From Eunapius fragilis (Eukaryota; Porifera; Demospongiae; Spongillida; Spongillidae): a stretch of 64,000 nt of DNA. This document shows positions 1-13,000 of this stretch, one piece after another. Both the position numbers and the translations under genes were made by a program. How positions within the stretch are numbered: position 1 is the stretch's first letter; each line of letters starts with the position of its first letter. Under the pieces are notes generated by a model that was given only the letters and a program-made list of their open reading frames with translations, was not told the origin of the DNA and ran no database searches. The stretch is taken from positions 5,012,003 through 5,076,002 of the forward strand of contig OY811976.1 of NCBI GenBank assembly GCA_963681505.1. Direction: 5' to 3'.

Positions 1-3000
1 CGACAATAATAAAAACATAATAAAGAACGTCCCCCGCTTCTACTACTACTATGGAAAGCTATTAAACCATTCGGCTAATTTGGATTGCAGGTGCGCGCCA
101 CCCTCAGACAACCTCAGGGTGCGCAATAGATGGCCGGCCACCCTCAGACAACCTCAGGGTGCGCAATAGATGGCCACCCTCAGACAACCTCAGGGTGCGC
201 AATAGATGGCCACCCTCAGACAACCTCAGGGTGCGCAATAGATGGCCGCACATTAGGGAGATAAAATTCACCACTCCATTCGATATATCGCCTGCATGAT
301 ACGTACAGTTTATGTGTGTTGGTTCTTTTGTCGCGATCACAAGTCAACACTGCGTCTAGTTCGTATGCCTCAACTGAAAATTGTGTCGTCGAGATTGTTT
401 GTTTAAAGTATAATCGTCAAACAGTTGTCACGATTTTTAACTTTTTGCGAACTAGACGATATGGGAAAAGACGGCGTAAGGTTTCGGCAATGCAATAGAT
501 TGGTTAGCTCTATTAATAGTGAAAGCATACCATAGGCAAAGTTCTAGAGCCTGCATCGGAAGATACTGTGACATTTCGCATCAGTAGCAGAGTGAATGGA
601 GCTCACCAAAGCCTTCATTGTATTCACATTTGACGGGTATAACATGATGCATCATGACTAATCAAGCTTGGGAATTTTGAATAGACTGTTGTAAATAGAA
701 AAGTGGTAAAGCATGCTTGCTCATGAATCTTATCACTCCCGAGTTATGATCAATAATCAAGTTCGTCACATTGATATATGACCTACCTGTATCTTACGAT
801 GCATGTGCTACATTGCGAAAGGAAGTTATGGATTGACGTTTCAATGGTTATTTCCCGTTACGCCGTAAAATCAGGCATGAAAGTTAGCAACGTGTGACCT
901 GTATGTAAGGCTGGATTTGCCAGCATTTGGTGAGTGCTAATGCAAAAGTAGTCCTTACCATTCTTTGACTTAATAAATTGGTGAATATCGTCAGTACTTA
1001 TTCATTTTAAATATTTTAGTAAGTAAAGATTTTCTCATTGCATATTCGAACAATTAAGCTAATCCGGTTTCCAGGATGGTCATGGAAAAGCAAGACAGGC
1101 TAGTAGTAAAACCATACAAATGCATCATATAGGATTCCTGTATTGATACTGAATGATATATCATTTACAAAACTGACTATGTAATTGACTTTCATGATAT
1201 CCTTACTTCAATTTGTTGACATGAGTAGTTTTTCCTTATGCAATAGAACTGCTGCGGTTATTGATTACATTCTACATGGTTGTAACGTTTTTATGTAAAC
1301 ATTGGCATGGTTTCACGATGCTCATGCACGTCGGTTATGATGCATTAAACTGTTAATATAATTGATTTACAATGGTTTAGTATTCTTACTCTTAGCCATC
1401 TCCACTGTAATGTAGAGATACAAACAATTTTCTCTTCTCACTGAACGACGCAACGGAAGTATACATTCCTGCATGTCATGCTAATAATGAAACCATCGTA
1501 ACTAATTAAGAATTATGTTTAGGCAAACGATGGTATTATGTACGCATTGAATTAACTTAGTTCGATGTGATCATTGTCATGCATTGCTATGTCATTCCTT
1601 ATCGCTGTACTTAGTTGATTTTAATGCAGGTTGATGAAAATGATGTGATTATCCATGAATTGACATAATTTATCGTGCGTTTTCTGGTGTGTCTTGGTAT
1701 TATTAACAGCCGATTAATGAATCGATGCGCAATTTGTTAACAAGCATCATTAATTGTTCGTTTATTAAATTATAGTGATCGTAATCTAAAGAACAAGAAG
1801 TTTTCCATCCGCTTTTGTTACAGGTAGTTACTGATATGCGATAGTAGCAATGTAGCAATGCATGCCAAGTATACACGCATATAGTAGAATTGTTCTCATT
1901 AGTTGGCTCGATGAATTCATCTTGTTTCAGTTGGCCTGTATATAGATGACTGACATTATGATTATTCAGTGATAAGTCGTGATAAACATTCACTACAGTG
2001 AGAAAACTTACATTGTAATAACCATTACGACCATAGTGCATGGATCCAAACTTGAATATAGAAGCAAAATGATTGAAGTTATTGCATATAAATGCCACGA
2101 TTTGCTTCGTTGAATGCGATTGAGATAATCACAAATGCATGAACCACCGCTGTGCTTGGGAAATGGCTGTAAATAATTTCCAATAACAATCGTAATAACT
2201 GTTTCAAAAAATCTATCGTGGCATGAAGATCACTCTCACATCATCCTGTATTATAAACTTATCAGATTAAATTTATCGCAGTGATAAGCCATGATGTATT
2301 TCTTTCATGATGGGAATTAATAACAACCATTTTTAATATCAAAAGTATATGTATATTTTATTTGCTTTCTCGTTACTCAGTGCAATCTAATATTAACATC
2401 ACAGGCACTGTATTAATCATTTATAATGAAAGTTTATCATTTATCATAGTGTCAAGTTGGTACTATTTGTAAACAGCTTATCTCAAATGAAAAGTTGTAT
2501 AGAAAAGTGCGCTGAGCTTTTCGAAGATGCATAAGGTTCCGTCGATTTCAAACCAATGTTAGATCAATTAGGTGAATGAATATTTTTTATTTTATAGCCT
2601 GCCTTGATGTATACAAAGTACGGATAACCAATGCATTCATTATGTTCATCATGTTGATTTTACTGTTACATTACAATTTGTCATGACTAATCGAATTTGA
2701 TCGATTTGCTGGGATGCGTTATTGACCTATGTTTTTGTACTATTTTAAGAGGTTATAGATAATTCTCTATAAGCTGTTGTAATAGAAATGTGGTTGACTA
2801 TGCCTGTGCATGATTTTATATGTTCATCTCATTGTTATATATTATGATAGACCTGTATCTTGCGATCAATGTACTGATCTACAAGGGAGTTATAGACTCG
2901 AACTTTAATTTTTTCCTTCCCGTCAAGCCATTGTATCAACAATGACAATGACAGCTGCACTCGACTTACCTACAATTGATGAGTGCATGTGCGATAGTAA

Positions 3001-3342
3001 TCCGATTTTCCATGCCTGCTACTTAATATATTCGTGAGCATCGTCATTTAGAACCGGTTCTTTTTCTTTACGTATTCTTTTATATGCATCCATATAGAAT
3101 ACCACTGTGTGACTCATTGTTATTCCAAAATGCCTGAGGGGTATAGAGCTACATAGTGTCACTCAACAAAAATTCTCTACAGAGAAACTATTAGTTGAGG
3201 CAATTCATCACTTTGCGTTCGGTGTAGGGGGCTGTCGTTCTAATTATTTTTTTACTGACTTATTTTTATACTGACTAGAAAAATAATCGTGCACATTGTT
3301 TCTCTTTATAAATATTTTTCTTTTTTAAAATTCTTTTTATGT
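1..3342. repeat. 3342-bp AT-rich tandem unit, copy 1
   Basis: A 3342-bp block recurs immediately downstream, starting again at 3343 with the same bases, and I found no difference in the parts compared by eye. It is AT-rich, dense in stops in all frames, and its only ORFs (60-131 codons) match no family I know, so I call it non-coding. It has internal structure: the stretch around 645-1000 is a diverged copy of 2680-3060, sharing blocks such as 'gacctgtatctt' about 2.07 kb apart, so the unit looks like a higher-order repeat made of older monomers. A GC-richer cluster of four 36-bp repeats lies near its left end. It could be a satellite, a concatemer of a small circle, or an assembly duplication next to the gap. 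Confidence 0.85.
98..245. repeat. Four 36-bp direct repeats
   Basis: Four copies of a 36-bp unit lie at 98-133, 138-173, 174-209 and 210-245, with a 4-bp spacer after the first. Each contains a short inverted repeat, CACCCT...AGGGTG, that can form a 6-bp stem. They are much more GC-rich than the rest of the 3342-bp unit. Tandem hairpin-bearing repeats of this kind resemble iterons or a recombination site, but that reading is inference. The same cluster recurs at 3440-3587. Confidence 0.9.
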
Positions 3343-6135
3343 CGACAATAATAAAAACATAATAAAGAACGTCCCCCGCTTCTACTACTACTATGGAAAG
3401 CTATTAAACCATTCGGCTAATTTGGATTGCAGGTGCGCGCCACCCTCAGACAACCTCAGGGTGCGCAATAGATGGCCGGCCACCCTCAGACAACCTCAGG
3501 GTGCGCAATAGATGGCCACCCTCAGACAACCTCAGGGTGCGCAATAGATGGCCACCCTCAGACAACCTCAGGGTGCGCAATAGATGGCCGCACATTAGGG
3601 AGATAAAATTCACCACTCCATTCGATATATCGCCTGCATGATACGTACAGTTTATGTGTGTTGGTTCTTTTGTCGCGATCACAAGTCAACACTGCGTCTA
3701 GTTCGTATGCCTCAACTGAAAATTGTGTCGTCGAGATTGTTTGTTTAAAGTATAATCGTCAAACAGTTGTCACGATTTTTAACTTTTTGCGAACTAGACG
3801 ATATGGGAAAAGACGGCGTAAGGTTTCGGCAATGCAATAGATTGGTTAGCTCTATTAATAGTGAAAGCATACCATAGGCAAAGTTCTAGAGCCTGCATCG
3901 GAAGATACTGTGACATTTCGCATCAGTAGCAGAGTGAATGGAGCTCACCAAAGCCTTCATTGTATTCACATTTGACGGGTATAACATGATGCATCATGAC
4001 TAATCAAGCTTGGGAATTTTGAATAGACTGTTGTAAATAGAAAAGTGGTAAAGCATGCTTGCTCATGAATCTTATCACTCCCGAGTTATGATCAATAATC
4101 AAGTTCGTCACATTGATATATGACCTACCTGTATCTTACGATGCATGTGCTACATTGCGAAAGGAAGTTATGGATTGACGTTTCAATGGTTATTTCCCGT
4201 TACGCCGTAAAATCAGGCATGAAAGTTAGCAACGTGTGACCTGTATGTAAGGCTGGATTTGCCAGCATTTGGTGAGTGCTAATGCAAAAGTAGTCCTTAC
4301 CATTCTTTGACTTAATAAATTGGTGAATATCGTCAGTACTTATTCATTTTAAATATTTTAGTAAGTAAAGATTTTCTCATTGCATATTCGAACAATTAAG
4401 CTAATCCGGTTTCCAGGATGGTCATGGAAAAGCAAGACAGGCTAGTAGTAAAACCATACAAATGCATCATATAGGATTCCTGTATTGATACTGAATGATA
4501 TATCATTTACAAAACTGACTATGTAATTGACTTTCATGATATCCTTACTTCAATTTGTTGACATGAGTAGTTTTTCCTTATGCAATAGAACTGCTGCGGT
4601 TATTGATTACATTCTACATGGTTGTAACGTTTTTATGTAAACATTGGCATGGTTTCACGATGCTCATGCACGTCGGTTATGATGCATTAAACTGTTAATA
4701 TAATTGATTTACAATGGTTTAGTATTCTTACTCTTAGCCATCTCCACTGTAATGTAGAGATACAAACAATTTTCTCTTCTCACTGAACGACGCAACGGAA
4801 GTATACATTCCTGCATGTCATGCTAATAATGAAACCATCGTAACTAATTAAGAATTATGTTTAGGCAAACGATGGTATTATGTACGCATTGAATTAACTT
4901 AGTTCGATGTGATCATTGTCATGCATTGCTATGTCATTCCTTATCGCTGTACTTAGTTGATTTTAATGCAGGTTGATGAAAATGATGTGATTATCCATGA
5001 ATTGACATAATTTATCGTGCGTTTTCTGGTGTGTCTTGGTATTATTAACAGCCGATTAATGAATCGATGCGCAATTTGTTAACAAGCATCATTAATTGTT
5101 CGTTTATTAAATTATAGTGATCGTAATCTAAAGAACAAGAAGTTTTCCATCCGCTTTTGTTACAGGTAGTTACTGATATGCGATAGTAGCAATGTAGCAA
5201 TGCATGCCAAGTATACACGCATATAGTAGAATTGTTCTCATTAGTTGGCTCGATGAATTCATCTTGTTTCAGTTGGCCTGTATATAGATGACTGACATTA
5301 TGATTATTCAGTGATAAGTCGTGATAAACATTCACTACAGTGAGAAAACTTACATTGTAATAACCATTACGACCATAGTGCATGGATCCAAACTTGAATA
5401 TAGAAGCAAAATGATTGAAGTTATTGCATATAAATGCCACGATTTGCTTCGTTGAATGCGATTGAGATAATCACAAATGCATGAACCACCGCTGTGCTTG
5501 GGAAATGGCTGTAAATAATTTCCAATAACAATCGTAATAACTGTTTCAAAAAATCTATCGTGGCATGAAGATCACTCTCACATCATCCTGTATTATAAAC
5601 TTATCAGATTAAATTTATCGCAGTGATAAGCCATGATGTATTTCTTTCATGATGGGAATTAATAACAACCATTTTTAATATCAAAAGTATATGTATATTT
5701 TATTTGCTTTCTCGTTACTCAGTGCAATCTAATATTAACATCACAGGCACTGTATTAATCATTTATAATGAAAGTTTATCATTTATCATAGTGTCAAGTT
5801 GGTACTATTTGTAAACAGCTTATCTCAAATGAAAAGTTGTATAGAAAAGTGCGCTGAGCTTTTCGAAGATGCATAAGGTTCCGTCGATTTCAAACCAATG
5901 TTAGATCAATTAGGTGAATGAATATTTTTTATTTTATAGCCTGCCTTGATGTATACAAAGTACGGATAACCAATGCATTCATTATGTTCATCATGTTGAT
6001 TTTACTGTTACATTACAATTTGTCATGACTAATCGAATTTGATCGATTTGCTGGGATGCGTTATTGACCTATGTTTTTGTACTATTTTAAGAGGTTATAG
6101 ATAATTCTCTATAAGCTGTTGTAATAGAAATGTGG
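3343..6135. repeat. 3342-bp tandem unit, copy 2, cut by gap
   Basis: This is the second head-to-tail copy of the unit at 1-3342, present for 2793 bp before the run of Ns begins. Every ORF of copy 1 reappears at +3342 with an identical translation. The 36-bp repeat cluster recurs at 3440-3587. Lack of divergence means either very recent amplification or homogenisation, or an assembler placing the same reads twice beside an unresolved gap. Confidence 0.85.
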
Positions 6136-6335
6136 NNNNNNNNNNNNNNNNNNNNNNNNNNNNNNNNNNNNNNNNNNNNNNNNNNNNNNNNNNNNNNNNN
6201 NNNNNNNNNNNNNNNNNNNNNNNNNNNNNNNNNNNNNNNNNNNNNNNNNNNNNNNNNNNNNNNNNNNNNNNNNNNNNNNNNNNNNNNNNNNNNNNNNNNN
6301 NNNNNNNNNNNNNNNNNNNNNNNNNNNNNNNNNNN
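6136..6335. other. Assembly gap, 200 Ns
   Basis: Exactly 200 consecutive Ns. A round number like this normally marks a scaffold gap of unknown length. The tandem array on its left probably could not be resolved and may be much longer in the genome. Confidence 0.98.
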
Positions 6336-6878
6336 GCACCCTCCCCCTATTGATAATTCATGTCCGACACCCCCTTATAGAATTCCTGTATCCGCGCGGG
6401 CCCTGAGGCATACTGATTAGAGGCTGCGTTGTTGTGACGGCGACAAATGAACCTACACATAAAGACATAATAGTTCTAGGGATATCTTATGGAGTTGTGA
6501 ATTCATGTGGCCATAAACCAGCGGAAAAGAAGCCGCGTTACCCGGTAAATGCATTTTTGGAATGAAGTCAGGATGGCAAGGATCCTTAGAAAGAGCACCT
6601 AGGGAAAAGGCACAATTGAACATAGCTTCCAAAACCTTTGAGCCACACTTGTGTAGAAGTGGTCGCTACATACTCGTGGTTGGAGCCCAGCTTTCCGATT
6701 AATGGCACTTGCCCAGGCCATTTTTTCACCCATGAAGTTGCTCAACTGGAACTAAAAAAAGCGTCTCTCACATAATTTAAACGTGGCCCGTCAAAATGGC
6801 GTACACATTCATCATATATTATTCATAGCTATAAATAAATTATCGGGCGATAATTACAATAATACAAAGGCTATTATA
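6336..6878. other. Intergenic, nothing recognised
   Basis: About 540 bp after the gap hold no ORF above background, no RNA gene and no terminal repeats that I can see. Confidence 0.6.
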
Positions 6879-7127
6879 GGGACAGTGTGCAGCAAAATCA
6901 CCCTTGTGGGTAGTTTTTCAAGTTTTCAAATTTTTTGATTTTCCGTGAACTCCATAGAGCTTCTATCAAATGGTCTTTACGCATCCTAAATTGGACTATC
7001 CATCATACAGTTATTAGGCACTGAATTTATAATTAGCCATACATTTCAATTCGAGCGTTACTTTTCTTTTGCTTATCCTGGAAATTTTGAAATATATCAA
7101 GAGGGTGATTTTGCTGGACACTGTTCC
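6879..7127. mobile_element. MITE family A, copy A1
   Basis: About 249 bp with terminal inverted repeats: the left end begins GGGACAGTGTGCAGC and the right end, read on the other strand, GGAACAGTGTCCAGC, followed on both sides by AAAATCACCCT. 'attata' flanks both ends, so the target duplication is TA-rich. There is no coding capacity. The same family recurs at 59858-60690 in three copies, once in the opposite orientation. The transposase source is not in the window. Confidence 0.8.
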
Positions 7128-7132
7128 ATTAT

Positions 7133-7279
7133 ATGGATCGAGGCAGGGGGCAGTTTTCAAAGAGTCATCTACCACTTCTTATTTTTAATTTACACGTACA
7201 TTTAATTGCACGCGGTGCTCCTTCCTTGAAAATTTTTTACAATATGCGCTTAGGTCCCTTTTCGATGCCTCGACTCCAT
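7133..7279. mobile_element. MITE family B, shortened copy B1
   Basis: Directly beside A1. The left end reads ATGGATCGAGGCA and the right end, on the other strand, ATGGAGTCGAGGCATCGAAA followed by AGGGACCTAAGCGCAT. These match the terminal repeats of the fuller copy at 12828-13070. The middle is shorter than in that copy, so this one has an internal deletion. Confidence 0.65.
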
Positions 7280-7356
7280 TTATTTATTTTTTCCTACCAA
7301 ATAAAAATACACAGAGTGAAATGAAAGTAGTAGTGATAAGTGACGATGCGAGAAAT

Positions 7357-7584
7357 AAAAAATGTTAAATTATGGTTCTGCTGATATACCGTAATGTTTA
7401 CGATTATTCTCTAATCTCTAGTTACAAACCTAATGTCCATTTCGGTGGCTGGCCGATGATTTATGTATGTAGTAGTGAAAAATGACATAAAAAATGTTAA
7501 ATTATGGCTCTGCCGATATACCGTAATGTTTACGATTATTCTCTAGTTACTCCATTTCGGTGGCTGGCCGATGATTTATGTATA
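7357..7584. repeat. Direct duplication upstream of VPS25
   Basis: Two imperfect direct copies at about 7357-7470 and 7489-7584 share blocks such as 'aaatgttaaattatgg', 'ataccgtaatgtttacgatt' and 'tttcggtggctggccgatga'. Both carry TGTTTAC, the core of a forkhead site. They end about 90 bp before the VPS25 start codon, so they may be promoter sequence, but only the duplication itself is directly visible. Confidence 0.75.
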
Positions 7585-7673
7585 CCGCATCATTTCTGGC
7601 ATGTTCTAATTATACACGTATTGTTATAATATAATCACTAAATACGTATCGGCCTGCACTCGGTGGGTGTGTA

Positions 7674-9767
7674 ATGTCCAAAATATCCAACTTTCAGTGG
7701 CCGTGGCAGTATTCGTTTCCGCCGTTTTTCACTATCCAGCCGAATAATGACACGAGATCAAAGCAGGTAAACGCGTGGTGTGATCTGGTGTTGGAATACT
7801 TCAAAGCAACGAAGAATTACATTCTGGATGTGAATGAAGCTCAGAGCAGCCCTCTGTTTTGCAACAACGCCATCAATAGTATCCAAGCAGCATTTAACGT
7901 CCACAACTATGTCGTTTTGTTTGTCGATTCCCTGTTTTATTCCTAATCCATCGTTCGTCATTTCGTGGGTTTAACTTGTTTGTTGTAATCCTTGATGGTG
8001 TTAAAGGAAAACTTTCAACGGAAGGGATTATTCAGATTTTATTTGAGCTAGAAAAAAGAGGTTTGTCAATTGCAACAACATGATATAATTTGTATACTGC
8101 CGATATATTTGCCTCGCAGGAAACTTAGAATGGCAAGATAAGCACAAATCAAGATGTCTAGTCATGTGGAGGACACCTTCAGAATGGGGAAAACTTGTGT
8201 ATAAATGGGTATGCTTATGGAATAACCTGGTCTCATACCCAAGCCCAATTGTATGCAACAATTGTCACTTATCAAGTACAGTATTGAGATGCTGCCCATT
8301 ATCTGTGTTTTCTTGTTTGTTCACTGCATGCACTGCTATATGTTTATAAAGACATCAGGTCCCTCCCACTACACAGCCTTGCTTTGATTGGGATACACAT
8401 TTGCATAGCGTAAGACATTTATCTCCATGTAGAAGAAGTATCTGCTTCACTGCTTGGAGCCCACGGATACACTATGTGGCTTATTTTGTACACTTGCCTT
8501 CTTACTCGCTGATTGAATTTAATAACCATGAGTGAATTGAGAGGATAACTTATGTGCTGGTTGATTTAAAGTTAAATAATTCTTGCACGGATTTGTAAGC
8601 ATTTTATGGGTACATTGGAGGATTTTAAGTTTCTCTAAGAAATAATAAACTACTGAGTGCATGCAATGTATGTGTATGTGTTAAATCTGATTTTGATGAC
8701 CTGCCTGTTATATTTTATTAGTTTGAATCAGACAGGTTTGAAGTTGACTATTTTGTATGTAGTTTTTATCTCAAATGCATTGTTTTGCAGGCTTTAGATG
8801 GTGGCTTAGCTAATAGTGTATGCACACTATACGAGATTCATTCAGGGTCGGACACTGCTTCTGAAGGTATGTAGATTTTCACATCTTCGTGCATTTATGT
8901 GCAAGTGAATAGTCCTTGCAGAGATACATGTATTAAAGTATAACTGGTAAATCATATATTTTGTGTTTGTATGAATTATCAACGGAGGGAAAATGAACAA
9001 CTGATGGAGGACTCAACTTGTTACTACTAATTTTACTGAAGCCCTTAAAAAAAAAAGCAAACACAGAATGGAATTAGGTTCCATATATGTATAGGCCTTA
9101 ATGCGCTTATTTGAGCATGGATTATTGTTGTACTGCACTTGTTCATATACATTGGACCTCAAAAATTCAAGATTCTTTTATGGATCACATTCCCGTCATG
9201 TGTGTACAACTATTAACATATCGAGCACTGAAATTTAGTTCCTTCCAATGTCTATGTATTGAATTATAGCATGAAACTAATATATTGACAGAAGTGGTTG
9301 TGGAAATTCCAATTACATGTTAGTACTGTAGTCATTCAAGTATGAAAGGCTAATCTGAATACGTGCATTTACCACCCCAAAAATCTAGATGTGTCATAGA
9401 GGTGTTTAGTTAATGCAAAATAGACATGTTCCTCAGAGGAAGTAGGCAATTCAATGCATGTTCCGTTCATGGGTCAATTCACTATTCTGTGCTCAATAAA
9501 GAAATTTGGTATGCATGTACAGACCTCCAAGGAACATCAGAAATTGATACGAGCTGGCTTGAGGTATTTACAATTTACTCATTTGGTGTGAAATTACCAT
9601 GCAATTACTATAGGAGAGCATGTCTTCTATTTGAAATAGAATTTTATAACATTGAACCTTGGATGTTGAAGAAAGCTGTTATGGCACTTCAAAACGAAGG
9701 CAAAGCAGAATACATTCCAGGAGTAAATCCAGATGAATCAGATGCAGGGGTGAAGTTTTTTTCCTGA
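7674..9767 (+). CDS. VPS25: VPS25, ESCRT-II subunit
   Basis: Encodes the ESCRT-II subunit Vps25, two winged-helix domains that link ESCRT-II to the ESCRT-III subunit Vps20/CHMP6 on endosomes during sorting of ubiquitinated cargo into multivesicular bodies. Five exons join in phase: 7674-7878, 8007-8060, 8120-8208, 8791-8866 and 9640-9767, giving 183 residues (human 176). The N-terminus carries the family motif FQWPWQYSFPPFFTIQPN, then NAWCDLVL and EAQSSPLF. The middle has WGKLVYKW. The C-terminus ends GVKFFS, matching human GVKFF. An ORF containing the last exon runs upstream through 9523-9563, but joining exon 4 straight to 9640 restores the conserved E-E-F spacing, so that stretch is taken as intron. 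The gene is tail to tail with the SLC15-like gene, 233 bp between stop codons. Confidence 0.95.
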
Positions 9768-10000
9768 GGAATTATACGCACTCTGTATTGTCTGTTGGTT
9801 GTTTGCCATTATGTGCATATTATGCATAATACCCATAGATGCCCTTCTAAACAACATTCTAATAATAAGGTCTCAACATTAATTCCAAACATATCGCAGT
9901 AAATTTTGGTTCTAACGTTTGCATTGCAACATAGTAAAAAAATATGCATTTCTACAATAGCGCTTAAAAAAAAAGCATGGCACGTTTTCTGGAAATATTT

Positions 10001-13000
10001 TTAAATCTCACTATCATGAACTTCATTGCTAGTTTTGCCAGAAGAACTAATCAGTGCTTTTGATTCTTCATGAGATGGATTAGCACTTTCAACTGGTGGG
10101 CTGTTTAGCTCAACATACTTATAGAAGAATGTCATAATAGCAAAAATCACTGTCACAGCACCGATTGCAACAGCAAAGAAGAAGAATTCAATTGCCTGCA
10201 AAACAAAACATTTTTATAAACCAACAATTTATTAATAAATACAATATTTTTATAAAATACAATTAAACTATACATAGACGAAGTTACATTTGCTAAATAC
10301 ATGAAAAAAACGAGATGAAAATTGTTACTGGAGTTACGATGTTTATTTTACAAGAAAGATACATGTTAACATACCTGATTATCAAACAACTTTGACTCTG
10401 CAATGATGACAACAACAAGATTTCCGAAGGCAACAGTCCATAGCCATGCTGCCTGACATATGGCCTTCATGCTTGCTGGTGCCTGGGAGTATGCGAACTC
10501 CAATCCACTGATAGAGAACATCACCTCAGCAATCGTTATTATTATGTACATTGGAACTTGAAGGAACAGAGACACAGAGTTTGGTTTGTCAACAGATACT
10601 ACAACTGCATTTGACTGTGGGTTTAGAGCAGGCTATAATTATAAGCAGCTGTACAACTGTGCGTATGAGTGCACTTGGCAACACCAGCACAATGGAAGGA
10701 TATGTGTGCATGTTACATACATAATTTAGGTGCACTTATTGCAAAGAAAATACAATATGTATTTGGATGTACAATATGAATTAGAATACTGTAGTACCTG
10801 TGGGCGGGAACCATTCTGTATGACAATCGAATACACACCATTTTCACCAAATGGTTGCAAAGATCCATTCTAATGAATTGTAAAGCACATGATTTTATGA
10901 TGTAGGTGATTTTCTCTATCAGTGAATTTAAACCTACCTCAAGCACCAGGCTCCCACTTTTATTCAGTTCAATAGAATATGACAATGTTCTGTACAGTGC
11001 AGAAAGATGGAGTATGAATTAAATAAATACCGGTAGCCTTTTTTACATCCTAACTGATCAAACATAACAATTCACTATTGAAGTTTTAACATGAAAATCA
11101 GCTCACCTTTATTAAAACCCATCCCTTCACCAAGGCTACATTTTGTTTCTCCATAACTTATCATGCAAGCATTCCATATCATGTAATGAAAACAGAATCA
11201 GGGTTTTGTTCCAAATTGGAAGTTCTAATGTCAAATAATACATGCACAAGCATGTGTATGTGCAAGTACATGTATGTATTTCAGTTGCTAAATTGAATGA
11301 GCGGAAAGTTTACTAGTAGAGATGTAATACCAATCACACATAATGCATACACGTATAAAGAACTACGGACTAACCTTCCTGGAGAAACTGTGAACACATC
11401 AGTGCTATCTAGGAATCCTAAGTTCTCCGATACATTCTTGGAATCAATAACCAAAAGAATTAGGTTTGAATCATTTATGACATTAAAAACTCTACGGGAG
11501 TAAAAGCAACATCATTTACCACCGGTGTCATTTAAAGCAGCAAATTTAACCTGACAATTGCTGACAAATTTGATAACTTTTGATCTTGAAAGTGAGTTGC
11601 CTAATTTTTTTTTTAGAATAAGATGATGACAAAAAGAGACAGTTTCTATTTCACTTACAGTTGCACACTGTATCATGCCAGACGCATTTGTTACAACAAC
11701 CTCTGTAACATTTTGGCTCTGTAAATCCAACAGATAACTTTCACTTTCAGTTCCATTCATACTGAACTTAAATTGATGGCTGCCAAGGCGTGTTGGTTGA
11801 AATGAGTATGTTGCAAACTGCAAATAAATCATTACGGATACTTAAAAAAAAATAAAGCATACAGGTTACACCTAAATATTTGAATTACAGCTCAGCAATG
11901 ATCAATAACGCATCATTAAACCATTCTCAAGGAATACACAGTATAATTGTGTACACGTAGCAGTCTGTGAGTCATTCTTGCACAGATCACCTGACCAATA
12001 ACGCACACAAGGCACGTAACAACTCGCGTTTTAAAACATAATATTTTTTAGAAATGCTTGAATTTTAATACAACTTCAAGGTCTTCATTATTTCTGCTGG
12101 GTCCATACACTCAGCAATGATCTCCCATAGGCACTTGATTAAAATCAATGGACCAGTAAGTTATTAAAATTGGATAGGCAGTATTTAGCAAACATTCAGT
12201 CGTGTGGTGAACTTTCAATTCATACGCAATACTGAACAAATTCAAAAGGGTTGATAAAACATAGATTAACCTAAATGTAAGGCCCGGCATACACTGGGCG
12301 ATATCGCCAACAATATTGCTGGCGATTCCTGCATTTTGTCCGTAATTTGTTCGTAGCGTAATAAATTAGAAAAGAAATCCAGGAATCGCCTACAATATCG
12401 TTAGTGATATCGCTTTGTGTGTGTCGGGCCTAAAAAAAACGCAATCTTTATTAGAAACTAGTAATCCTGATTGAACTATAACTTAACCATTAAAAAAAAG
12501 CATGCTGACATCAATGAATGCCCTATGCAAACTATGATTGATTGGGTATATATGATGAACAAAAACCCATTCAGAAATAAATCACCTACTTCATTTATTG
12601 TGCCATTAAAGTCAGGTGATGTCACAGTAATAGGACCCTGTATTGTGTTGGTGATTACAACTTTGCTCTGCCCAGGTTTAAGCAAGTCAGCATCTGCTTC
12701 AATCTTCAGCTCCACAAAGCCTGCTACCACAAATGCCAGTCCAGCTATTGCCATACCAACAACCATTCGCTGCAGTGGCCTATAAGGAATATTCACAGTA
12801 GTCATTCATATACAAAATATTATAATATATGGGATTGTGGCAGTGAAAGGGACCTAGCGCATATTTTTTCAAGTTTTCAAATTATTTCATTTTCTAAGAG
12901 ACACCTATGCCCTCCATACGACTCCTTTCTTACACACTGGAAATTAGTCTGTCCATCATGGAGTTATAGTGGCGTGAATTTGTAATTACGTGTACAGTTT

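Noticed and set aside
104-340. ORF of 78 codons with repeated HLLRTLRLSEGG, and its twin at 3446-3682
   Set aside because: It is only the translation of the 36-bp repeats. No start context, no homology, identical in both copies because the DNA is identical.
1703-2098. 131-codon minus-strand ORF in the tandem unit
   Set aside because: It resembles no known protein and lies in AT-rich DNA with no sign of codon bias. Treated as chance.
9523-9563. Possible extra VPS25 exon (DLQGTSEIDTSWLE)
   Set aside because: It splices in phase on its 5' side, but no in-phase acceptor then reaches the last exon. The direct join of 8866 to 9640 reproduces the family's conserved spacing.
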